From contig NZ_KB899040.1 in NCBI RefSeq assembly GCF_000378005.1, forward strand, positions 501,468 through 565,467: DNA of 64,000 nucleotides, read 5' to 3'. Positions 1 to 7,141 of the stretch are shown here, piece by piece. The notes under the pieces were generated by a model that saw nothing but the letters and a program-made list of their open reading frames with translations, was not told the DNA's origin and did no database searches. Made by a program: the position numbers and the translations under genes. Source of the stretch: Coprothermobacter platensis DSM 11748 (lineage in GTDB: Bacteria > Coprothermobacterota > Coprothermobacteria > Coprothermobacterales > Coprothermobacteraceae). Position 1 is the stretch's first letter. The number at the start of each line of letters is the position of its first letter.

Positions 1-999
1 ACAGGTACCAATGGTAAAACGACAACGACCTCACTCATTGGTCATTTGCTCAAAAAAGCTGGACATCAGGTTGTCATTGGTGGGAATATCGGCGTTCCCA
101 TAACGTCTTTTCTTACTCAGCCTATCAGTGAAACAATTATTGTGGCTGAAGTGAGCTCGTTTCAATTGGAAACGGTATACACTTTCAGACCACAGGTGGC
201 AGCTTTTTTGAACCTTACGCCTGACCACTTAGATCGTCATGGGACAATGGAAAACTATTTCAATACAAAGGCGAGAATATTCGCTATGCAACAGGAACAA
301 GACCGAGCAGTCTTGAATGCTGAAGACAGGTGGACACGGTCATTACTAGGAACATTAAAGAGCCAAACGGTTACGTTTGGGATAGAAAAGGGCGATGTTC
401 ATTGGGAAAACGGCATGCTTCTTATTGATGGTAAGGCTGTTGCTAGTCTGGATAATGTAAAACTAAAGGGAACGCACAATTTAGCTAACATTTCCGCTGC
501 TGTTGCTTGCTGTCATCACATTTTGCCTGAGAACTTCGATTATGCCAGTGCTATTTCAAGCTTCTTGGCGCCTGAACATAGGATAGAATTTGTTCGTTCA
601 GTGAACGGTGTTGATTTTTACGATGATTCCAAGGCGACAAACATTGATTCTACAGTTGTTGCCTTAGAGGCATTTAGTGAGCCTGTAATACTCATATTAG
701 GCGGCAGGAACAAGGGTATGGATTTTACGCCTCTGGCTGACTTCATCAAAAATGAGTCAAGTGTGAAGTGGATTGTATTAATGGGGGAATCTAAAGATTC
801 TCTAAGAGATGCTTTGATAAAAAAGGGAATAGACAGTTTTTCTGAGGCAGATTCTTTAGAAAAAGCGGTAGAAGAAGCGTTCGACGTCGCTAATGAGGGA
901 GATGTTGTCTTGCTGTCGCCGGCTTGCGCATCCTTTGATATGTTCAAGAATTTTGAAGAACGTGGGGACAAATTCAAGGAGATTGTAAAAGCGTTATGA
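1..999 (+). CDS. murD: UDP-N-acetylmuramoylalanine--D-glutamate ligase (MurD), 5' truncated by the window
   Basis: MurD adds D-glutamate to UDP-MurNAc-L-alanine in the cytoplasm, with ATP, during peptidoglycan precursor synthesis. The frame is already open at base 1, so the N-terminal Rossmann domain lies outside the window. The first visible residues form the P-loop GTNGKTTT of the central Mur-ligase domain. Further on come the Mur signatures NLTPDHLDRH (about visible residues 70-80), DDSKATN and GGRNKGMDF, the last two in the C-terminal glutamate-binding domain. The stop codon overlaps the ftsW start (ATGA), so the two are translationally coupled. Identity is clear; only the start is missing. 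Confidence 0.96.
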   Translation, partial: TGTNGKTTTTSLIGHLLKKAGHQVVIGGNIGVPITSFLTQPISETIIVAEVSSFQLETVYTFRPQVAAFLNLTPDHLDRHGTMENYFNTKARIFAMQQEQDRAVLNAEDRWTRSLLGTLKSQTVTFGIEKGDVHWENGMLLIDGKAVASLDNVKLKGTHNLANISAAVACCHHILPENFDYASAISSFLAPEHRIEFVRSVNGVDFYDDSKATNIDSTVVALEAFSEPVILILGGRNKGMDFTPLADFIKNESSVKWIVLMGESKDSLRDALIKKGIDSFSEADSLEKAVEEAFDVANEGDVVLLSPACASFDMFKNFEERGDKFKEIVKAL

Positions 1000-2021
1000 C
1001 AAAACTGCTCCAAGTTTTGTCTGTTTTTTTATTGATCGTTATAGTGTTTCTGTTTGGTTTGATTACCTGGCAAACGGGAACTGTTACGGCAAAGAACGTA
1101 CTTTTATACATAGCATTGATGGCGGGGGTTTACTGGTTCGCTTTTTTTATCGTGTACGGCTTAAGAAAAACGAACTTTTTAGGCAGCCTCCAATGGATCG
1201 TTGGAGGGCTCACAGTTGTTGCCCTTTCCATGACGTTAATGATAGGAGAGGTTCGCTACGGTTCAAAACGGTGGCTTTATGGCGTACAGACATCGGAGTT
1301 AGCAAAAGGGCTGTTATTGCCAATGTTTTTTAAATCTAATGGAACCTATGTGGTTATTGGTTTGATTTCGTCAGTATTGGTTATCCTTCAGCCAGATTTG
1401 GGTACAGGTTTAGTGATTTTGTGTTCCATTGGCATTGCGTGGTTTCTAAGAGCGCAGAAAAACAGAAGCGTGGAAGTAATATGGATGATATTGATGGCGT
1501 TGATAATTTTGGTTCCTTCAGTGTTTTGCTATTCTTTGCCCATGAGACAGCAGGTTGTCTCAAAAATGTCCTCCGTTCCAATATTCTATGAACACTGGGA
1601 AGACAGATTTCAAAATTGGGCAGATCCATTGAGAGATCCATTTGGCGAAAGCTATCAAACGCTTTCTGCTTTAAGTTCATTGGGGCAATCAGCTGGCTTC
1701 GGAAAGGGTATAGGGCTTATGACAAGTTTACCTGTGTCATGGTCAGACTATGCCTTTGCGGAAATGGTCAGAAAGTATGGGATTCTTTCAGGTTTGTTAT
1801 TGCTTCTTTTATTCGGTGCCTTACTTGAAATGATCATCAATTGGGGGGGTCGCAGTAAGTACTACGTGGCTTCCGTTATGGCTCTCCACATCATAATAAA
1901 CTTATACACTGTCGCGAATGTACTTCCCGCTACAGGTATACCACTTCCATTTGTAGGCAGGGCGCTTCAAAATTCTATTGTTCTATCTGCTATGATAGGT
2001 GCTACTTTGGGGGAAGCATGA
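996..2021 (+). CDS. ftsW: FtsW/RodA-family septal peptidoglycan polymerase
   Basis: FtsW is a polytopic membrane glycosyltransferase that polymerises lipid II at the septum with a class B penicillin-binding protein. The 341-residue product is almost entirely hydrophobic helices. It carries the SEDS signatures QPDLGTGLV (residues about 131-139), the Ser-Asp-Tyr loop before AEMVRKYG, and PLPFVGRALQNS near the C-terminus, where the family usually has PFVSYGG. It is a little shorter than typical FtsW (about 360-400). Its place between murD and murG makes FtsW a better call than RodA. The start overlaps the murD stop by 4 bases, and a terminator-shaped hairpin begins inside the start codon. Confidence 0.9.
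   Translation: MTKLLQVLSVFLLIVIVFLFGLITWQTGTVTAKNVLLYIALMAGVYWFAFFIVYGLRKTNFLGSLQWIVGGLTVVALSMTLMIGEVRYGSKRWLYGVQTSELAKGLLLPMFFKSNGTYVVIGLISSVLVILQPDLGTGLVILCSIGIAWFLRAQKNRSVEVIWMILMALIILVPSVFCYSLPMRQQVVSKMSSVPIFYEHWEDRFQNWADPLRDPFGESYQTLSALSSLGQSAGFGKGIGLMTSLPVSWSDYAFAEMVRKYGILSGLLLLLLFGALLEMIINWGGRSKYYVASVMALHIIINLYTVANVLPATGIPLPFVGRALQNSIVLSAMIGATLGEA
998..1030 (+). terminator. Terminator-shaped hairpin at the murD-ftsW junction, inside ftsW
   Basis: Perfect 9-bp arms GACAAAACT (998-1006) and AGTTTTGTC (1013-1021) enclose a 6-base loop. Two bases later a run of seven T follows (1024-1030). The geometry is that of a Rho-independent terminator, but the stem is A/T-rich. It begins at the last base of the ftsW ATG and one base after the murD stop starts. 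Ribosomes translating murD into ftsW would cover it, so it could reduce ftsW expression when coupling fails. Activity is inferred. Confidence 0.4.
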
Positions 2022-2902
2022 TCCTAGTTGTTGGTGGTTCCAGTGCTGGGCACAGTATTCCTGCACAGGTTATGGGCAACATATTAAAAGAGGCTGGATT
2101 TGAAGTTCATTTTTATAATGGCAAAGAAAAAGTAGACTGGAATAGCGTTGATGCGGTATTAGCTGCCGGTAGCCGTAAAAGTGTCCCTATGGCGCTCCAA
2201 GCAAAACTTCATAGAAAAAAACTTTTCTTGCATGAACAGAATGTGATTCCGGGGAGAGCAAATCGTTTCATGTCTGCCATGGCAAATAAGATTTTTTTAT
2301 CATTTGAAGATTCAAAACTCTTTTTCCATAGCAGTGATTGGGACAAACTTGTGACAGTAGGTATGCCCGTTAGAGAACCTACTCGCACAGTAGACGAACT
2401 AAAAAGAGAATTAAAAGTGCGGTGTCCCATGATTCTTGTGACAGGAGGAAGTCAAGGTTCGGCTTTTTTGAATTTTTTCGCTGATCAAGTTTTAATTCCT
2501 CTAAGAGAAAAATATTTTGTGGTACATCAATCTGGACGTTTAGAAGAAGAGCGCTATATGAAAAACTACATTAGAGTCCAGTCGTTGCCTGATCTTCAGA
2601 ATTACATTGCTGCTGCTGACGTTGTTATAGGTAGAGCTGGGTCATCTACTTTACACGAGTGTTTACATTTTGGAACTCCAGCGATATTCTTTCCTATGGC
2701 ATCATCTCCCGATAGACATCAATGGGCAAACGCTGAAGTGTTCAAAGAAAAACATGGATATCCATTTTTCTGGGAACATGTAGCCAAACCATCTGAGGTT
2801 ATCTCTACTGTGGAACAGCTAATTGAACAAGGTAGAAACACAGCTACTGATGTGTTCGATAGTGACCTTTTTGTAGATACTGTTAGGAGGGCTATGGTAT
2901 GA
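2018..2902 (+). CDS. murG: Short MurG: UDP-GlcNAc transferase making lipid II
   Basis: MurG transfers GlcNAc from UDP-GlcNAc to lipid I on the cytoplasmic face of the membrane. Family landmarks seen are the N-terminal glycine loop (GGSSAGH, usually GGTGGH), HEQNVIPGRANR, VTGGSQGS, and GRAGSSTLHE followed by a P-region and DRHQWANA in the nucleotide-binding domain. At 294 residues it is about 60 shorter than usual. The missing stretch falls between the glycine loop and HEQN, the region that holds the membrane-associating patch in E. coli MurG. It overlaps ftsW and ddl by 4 bases each. Function is confident; the shortening is real because the frame is fixed by overlaps at both ends. Confidence 0.9.
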   Translation: MILVVGGSSAGHSIPAQVMGNILKEAGFEVHFYNGKEKVDWNSVDAVLAAGSRKSVPMALQAKLHRKKLFLHEQNVIPGRANRFMSAMANKIFLSFEDSKLFFHSSDWDKLVTVGMPVREPTRTVDELKRELKVRCPMILVTGGSQGSAFLNFFADQVLIPLREKYFVVHQSGRLEEERYMKNYIRVQSLPDLQNYIAAADVVIGRAGSSTLHECLHFGTPAIFFPMASSPDRHQWANAEVFKEKHGYPFFWEHVAKPSEVISTVEQLIEQGRNTATDVFDSDLFVDTVRRAMV

Positions 2903-3813
2903 ATATCGTAGTATTACTTGGCGGAATGTCGCCAGAGCGTGATATTAGTTTAAGAAGTGGTGAAAACGTCGCTAATATTTTGAGGAATAGGGGACACCAT
3001 GTTATTACCATTGATACCGCTGAGCCGCATTTCATTGATCATCTTTTGAATAGCCATGCAGATTGCGTTTTCCCTGTACTTCACGGCGAAGGCGGAGAAG
3101 ATGGCAATATTCAAGGATTCTTGAATGTGCTTGGTTTCCCTTATGTTGGTTCTGACGTAAGAGCATCGGTTATATGTATGGACAAGTATTTAACGAAGCT
3201 TGTGGCTATTGATAATGGCGTTCCAACGCCAAGATATACATACATATATGATCCAGACAATGTTCCGCCTTATGAGAATGTGATAAAAACAATAGGTAGT
3301 CCTTTTATTGTAAAGCCATGCAACACAGGTTCTACAATTGGGTTAAGTCTGGTAGGTAATGAGGACGATTACAACACAGCTTTGCAAAATGCATTTCAAT
3401 TTAGTACGCGGCTTCTTTTTGAGGAATTCATAGATGGACTTGAAGTAACAGTGGGAGCTTATTCATTGGATGGAGATATCGGTACGCTTCCGCCTATATG
3501 GGTGGTCAAGCCTGATAAAGTATTCGATTATGGGACGAAATATACTGCCGGCGGTGCGAAACACGTTTACGACATACCATTGGATAGCAAGCCATTGAAT
3601 GAACTTTTGAGCAATACAAAAAAGATTTGCAACGTTGTGGGAATAAGGGGTGTAGTTCGCTTAGATTTTATAGTTAAAGATGAAACTTCTTATCTTCTGG
3701 AGATCAACAGCATACCTGGTATGACATCTGAAAGTTTGGTGCCTGATGAAGTAATGCACATGGGAAACGATTTTGGGGACTTTTTGGAAGAACTTTTGAA
3801 AGATGCGCTATAA
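2899..3813 (+). CDS. ddl: D-alanine--D-alanine ligase
   Basis: Ddl joins two D-alanines with ATP to make the dipeptide that ends the peptidoglycan stem peptide. The 304-residue ATP-grasp protein has the N-terminal motif GGMSPERDISLRSG, HGEGGEDGNIQG, the ATP-binding segment PFIVKPCNTGSTIGLS and the C-terminal metal-binding LEINSIPGMT. The start is the ATG overlapping the murG stop, with AGGAGG at 2885-2890. In many bacteria murC and murB stand between murG and ddl; here neither does. The 3' end overlaps the FtsQ-like gene by 11 bases. Confidence 0.95.
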   Translation: MNIVVLLGGMSPERDISLRSGENVANILRNRGHHVITIDTAEPHFIDHLLNSHADCVFPVLHGEGGEDGNIQGFLNVLGFPYVGSDVRASVICMDKYLTKLVAIDNGVPTPRYTYIYDPDNVPPYENVIKTIGSPFIVKPCNTGSTIGLSLVGNEDDYNTALQNAFQFSTRLLFEEFIDGLEVTVGAYSLDGDIGTLPPIWVVKPDKVFDYGTKYTAGGAKHVYDIPLDSKPLNELLSNTKKICNVVGIRGVVRLDFIVKDETSYLLEINSIPGMTSESLVPDEVMHMGNDFGDFLEELLKDAL

Positions 3814-4399
3814 GGTATTACTTTGGTTAGGAGTGCTTCTCGTTGTGTTTTTCGTTGCTTTCGCATTTTACATAACCTATAAACCGTGGACATTGGTTTT
3901 CAATGCACCAGAGTACAGTAACTTCTCTACTTTTAAGACAGCAGGTAAGTCTTTCAAAGATGTTATAGCGCATTTTGTCCCTGGTATCACGCAGGTAAAA
4001 ATAGATTTTAAAAGTCGTTCTGTTCTTATGAATGTCGTATTGCCAAAACCCAAAGGATGTGCAAGTCTAAAGGGCATCGACTATGTGGTTACTGGCTCAA
4101 CATTAATGGAGTCTAAATACTATAGCAAAGACGCTCTTAATAACTGCGTACAAGTCGATGCTTGGGACAATGAACATGAGAGAATAATTGCAACTATGCA
4201 AAATAATGGCATTGTTCCTGTTTCAGTGCGCTATGTAGAAGGAATATATGAAGTCAGAGGAAAAAGGCAGTGTGGCATGGGCACGATAAAGGTAACTTTG
4301 CAAAACCTTGATAAGGTAAAGCAAATAATGAAATACTGGCCTGATTGCCATTATACTGAATATAGACTTCTTTATGATACAGGAGCGGTGCTCAAATGA
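3803..4399 (+). CDS. Putative FtsQ/DivIB-like division protein
   Basis: The gene lies where ftsQ/divIB usually does, directly after ddl. The 198-residue product has a short basic N-terminus, one membrane segment (about residues 5-25) and an extracytoplasmic domain, which is FtsQ topology. A segment around residues 62-100 (alternating beta pattern, then a YVV-Gly-Ser turn) resembles the FtsQ beta domain, but I see no decisive motif. It has four cysteines (86, 115, 157, 182), all predicted outside the membrane, which is unusual for FtsQ and would allow disulfides or metal binding. The call rests on position, topology and weak similarity. Confidence 0.55.
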   Translation: MRYKVLLWLGVLLVVFFVAFAFYITYKPWTLVFNAPEYSNFSTFKTAGKSFKDVIAHFVPGITQVKIDFKSRSVLMNVVLPKPKGCASLKGIDYVVTGSTLMESKYYSKDALNNCVQVDAWDNEHERIIATMQNNGIVPVSVRYVEGIYEVRGKRQCGMGTIKVTLQNLDKVKQIMKYWPDCHYTEYRLLYDTGAVLK

Positions 4400-5085
4400 A
4401 GAAAACAAGTTACTTTATCATTCTTGGTGTGACGTTGATTATCGGCATTGTCTTGGGATTCCAGCGGAGCGTAGTAGCAAGAAGTTCTTACATCCTGACA
4501 AGCAGAAAGGGAGAACTTGTAGCACAAATAGAACAGAAGGAGAATGAATTGGCAAGACTGCAAGAAGAAGTGAAACAGTTAAGTGACCAGATAGCCTCTT
4601 TCCCACAGGTTTCCTCGACGGTAGATCTTCAACCTTCCATCGATTTGGAAAAGCGAAAATTAGGATTTAGCTCAGTTCAGGGGCCTGGAATTATAATAAC
4701 GTTGTCGGATTCAAAACAAAAACCAAAAGCGGAGGATGATCCTAATTACTATATTGTCCATGATTGGCAGATAAGGAACTTGGTTCGTTTTTTGCTTGGG
4801 AATGGTGCAGAAGGTGTTGCAGTCAATGATCAACGCATTGTATTCAATTCAGAGGTTGTTTGTGCTGGCCCCATAATAATCGTAAACGGTCAACGTTTAT
4901 CGCCTCCATACAAAATCATGGCAGTGGGGAATCCTGAAGTTTTACAATCGGTGCTGGAAAAGTTTCCTGATTTAGACCTTTTAAAGGCTCTGAGAGATTC
5001 CTATGGCCTTGTTTTCCAAGTGGAAACATCTGATAGCATTACGCTTCCAGATAGGCCCGTAGAGGTGATAGTTAGTGAGAAATAG
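4396..5085 (+). CDS. DUF881 (YlxW/YlxX-type) membrane-anchored coiled-coil protein
   Basis: This DUF881 protein has 229 residues. It has one N-terminal membrane segment (about 7-23), then a coiled coil rich in E, K, Q and L (about 40-70), then the DUF881 domain with QGPGIIITLSD, the HDWQIRNLVRFLLGNGAEGVAVNDQRI stretch split across about 125-150, and an SPPYKI/GNPE segment. DUF881 genes cluster with sbp and ftsZ in Firmicutes and are linked to division, but the biochemical role is unknown. It overlaps the FtsQ-like gene by 4 bases and the next DUF881 gene by 11, suggesting tight co-expression. Confidence 0.85.
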   Translation: MKKTSYFIILGVTLIIGIVLGFQRSVVARSSYILTSRKGELVAQIEQKENELARLQEEVKQLSDQIASFPQVSSTVDLQPSIDLEKRKLGFSSVQGPGIIITLSDSKQKPKAEDDPNYYIVHDWQIRNLVRFLLGNGAEGVAVNDQRIVFNSEVVCAGPIIIVNGQRLSPPYKIMAVGNPEVLQSVLEKFPDLDLLKALRDSYGLVFQVETSDSITLPDRPVEVIVSEK

Positions 5086-5719
5086 CTGGTTAGTCTACCT
5101 TACTGTGGCTATTGTTGCATTCACAACAACATTTGGTCTTGGTTTTGCAAGAAGTGGCTCTCAAGTAGATCTGAAGAGCCTATCTGAGGGTGATTTGGCC
5201 ATGATTTATGCTAAAACATTGGATGAAGTTAACAAGTTAGAATCAGCAAAAACGCTGCTAACGGAGGATCTGAATAAGATGCAGAACCAAACGCAAAACG
5301 TACAAGCCATCAATGAAGAGCAGGAACAGACACTGCAAAAGTTAAAAGCGCTAGCTTGCGACTCACCACTCACGGGCTCAGGTGTAAGAATAATCATAAA
5401 TGTGCCTGAAAATACATATTTAGGCTGGGATTGGGCTATTACCTTAGTGAATAATGCTTATAGCGCCGGTGCATTAGGCGTTTCTGTAAACAATGTTAGG
5501 CTGAGCCCCAAATGGTACATTTATTATGAAGGTGGTCATCTAAATGTGGACGGTACCAATGTAAATGGTCCTTTTGTATTCGATATCGTGGGAGAACCTG
5601 ATTCTGTTCTCTCTGCTATGTACTTGCCTAGTGGTGTTTTCGATACTTTACAGCTTTGGGGGGTTAAAATAGAACATGAGCTCAAACCAAAACTCACGAT
5701 TAAACAGTGCAATAATTAG
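5075..5719 (+). CDS. Second DUF881 family protein
   Basis: This is a second copy of the same architecture (214 residues): an N-terminal membrane segment, a short coiled coil (about 45-90) and a DUF881 domain with SGVRIIINVPEN, NNAYSAGALGVSVNNVRLS and IVGEPDSVLSAMYLP. The GTG start overlaps the preceding DUF881 gene. The two copies have diverged, so this is an old tandem pair, as in the ylxW-ylxX arrangement of Bacillus. It overlaps sbp by 44 bases, the longest overlap in this cluster. Role unknown, probably at the division site. Confidence 0.85.
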   Translation: MRNSWLVYLTVAIVAFTTTFGLGFARSGSQVDLKSLSEGDLAMIYAKTLDEVNKLESAKTLLTEDLNKMQNQTQNVQAINEEQEQTLQKLKALACDSPLTGSGVRIIINVPENTYLGWDWAITLVNNAYSAGALGVSVNNVRLSPKWYIYYEGGHLNVDGTNVNGPFVFDIVGEPDSVLSAMYLPSGVFDTLQLWGVKIEHELKPKLTIKQCNN

Positions 5720-6083
5720 GAATGTGGTACTTGCTGTTTCTGTTGTGGTCATAGCAGGACTTGGCTTCTATTTCGGTATGCATTTTGGAGAGCGGACGTC
5801 CTACTCGTCTTCGCAGGTGCGTTATGTAGGTGTGTTAGTGCTCGTAGTGCTGGATGCAGTTTTTGGCGGAATAAGAGCAGAAATACAAGACATGTTTGAT
5901 ATAGTCATATTCACGACTGGTATTGCGGTGGGCGGTTTGGTAGCTGTGTGGCTCCTGTTTCTCGGAGACCTATTCGGCATTGATTTGAGCTTAGCTGCTG
6001 TTGTCACATTTGGAGGAAGGATTTTCCAGAATGTGTCCATAATTAGACGAATACTTATTGAGAAGATAAGGAGGGCAAGGTAA
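5676..6083 (+). CDS. sbp: Small basic protein (Sbp family, DUF1290)
   Basis: This membrane protein of 135 residues has three or four hydrophobic helices and a basic C-terminus (RRILIEKIRRAR). The segment DAVFGGIRAEIQDMFD is the recognisable DUF1290 core. sbp sits directly upstream of ftsA-ftsZ in many Firmicutes; here ftsA is absent and sbp abuts ftsZ (TAATG overlap). Molecular function is unknown. The ATG at 5676 is inside the upstream gene, with no strong Shine-Dalgarno, so translation may depend on coupling. Confidence 0.85.
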   Translation: MSSNQNSRLNSAIIRNVVLAVSVVVIAGLGFYFGMHFGERTSYSSSQVRYVGVLVLVVLDAVFGGIRAEIQDMFDIVIFTTGIAVGGLVAVWLLFLGDLFGIDLSLAAVVTFGGRIFQNVSIIRRILIEKIRRAR

Positions 6084-7141
6084 TGGAGGAGAGAATCCCC
6101 GACCTGTGGGAGGGCATACAAGCGCAGATTAAGGTTGTCGGTATAGGAAGTGCGGGCAACAATGCTCTGAATAGGATGATCAGTGAAGGAATAGATGGCG
6201 TCGATTTTATTGCCATGAATACGGACGTGCAAGCACTTTCGAAGTGCTTGGCGCCACAAAAACTCAACTTGGGTCCAAAACTAACAAGAGGTTTAGGTGC
6301 AGGTTTGGATCCTGATAAAGGAAAAGCCGCTGCAGAAGAAAGCGTAGAAGAAATCAGGAAACTGTTGGAAGGGTCGGATTTGGTTTTCATTACAGCAGGA
6401 CTTGGTGGCGGGACAGGTACAGGGGCCTCCCCTGTAGTAGCGCAGGTAGCAAAAGAATTAGGTGCATTGGTAGTAGCAGTAGTTTCTAAACCACACCCGT
6501 TTATTGAAGGAACACGTCGGTACAGAATAGCTGATGAAGGGCTAAGGCAACTTTCCGAGCAGGTTGACGCTCTGATACCCATATCCAACGAAAACATATT
6601 TAAGATGACTAACACCGACCTAACGCTGGATCAGGCATTTAGTCTCGGTGACCAGATTCTTATGCAGGGTGTAAAGGGCATTTCTGAAATCATACTCAAA
6701 CCAGGCTTTATCAATGTAGATTTCGCTGACGTGAGAATGGTGTTACAGAATGCAGGTACTGCTGTTATGGGCATAGGCTCTGCCACCGGTGACAACCGAG
6801 CAGAGAAGGCGGCGCAACAAGCTATTTCTTCGCCACTTCTGGAGTTTAAGCCCACTGGAGCAAGTAGGCTGCTCTACAATATCACAGTGAAATCGGGGCA
6901 TATAACCACAAAGGACATAGCTAGTATAGCGGAGATCTTCCAGCAAATCGTCAGCGATGACGCGTTGATTAAATTCGGAGTGGTTTATGATGATGATTTG
7001 GAGGACAGTAAAATTGAGGTTACGCTTATCGCAAGCGAATTCAAAAACGAGCCTGTTAAAACGTCGACTACGCAAATTTCTAAAGAACAGCCGGTGAAAG
7101 AGGTAAAGCGAGTAACCATACCCGAAATATTTGGTAGATGA
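6083..7141 (+). CDS. ftsZ: Cell division GTPase FtsZ
   Basis: FtsZ is the tubulin-like GTPase that forms the division ring. The 352-residue product has the N-terminal nucleotide loop GIGSAGNNALNRM, the tubulin signature GGGTGTGASP (about residues 110-119) and the T7 synergy loop NVDFADVR. The end, VTIPEIFGR, looks like a diverged C-terminal conserved peptide (usually IPAFLR) that normally docks FtsA or SepF. No ftsA lies next to it. GGAGGGCAAGG just before the ATG serves as ribosome site. The stop overlaps the radical SAM gene by 4 bases. Confidence 0.97.
   Translation: MEERIPDLWEGIQAQIKVVGIGSAGNNALNRMISEGIDGVDFIAMNTDVQALSKCLAPQKLNLGPKLTRGLGAGLDPDKGKAAAEESVEEIRKLLEGSDLVFITAGLGGGTGTGASPVVAQVAKELGALVVAVVSKPHPFIEGTRRYRIADEGLRQLSEQVDALIPISNENIFKMTNTDLTLDQAFSLGDQILMQGVKGISEIILKPGFINVDFADVRMVLQNAGTAVMGIGSATGDNRAEKAAQQAISSPLLEFKPTGASRLLYNITVKSGHITTKDIASIAEIFQQIVSDDALIKFGVVYDDDLEDSKIEVTLIASEFKNEPVKTSTTQISKEQPVKEVKRVTIPEIFGR
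6418..6436 (+). repeat. Short inverted repeat inside ftsZ
   Basis: Arms TACAGGGG (6418-6425) and CCCCTGTA (6429-6436) flank a 3-base loop, in codons for the segment just after the tubulin signature. No T-run follows. Arms of eight are expected a few times in 64 kb by chance, and the coding constraint here is strong, so this may have no function. Confidence 0.3.

Noticed and set aside
6055-6615. 186-codon open frame on the minus strand opposite ftsZ
   Set aside because: It lies wholly across ftsZ, has no ribosome site and a composition typical of an antisense shadow. Other long antisense frames were dismissed for the same reason.
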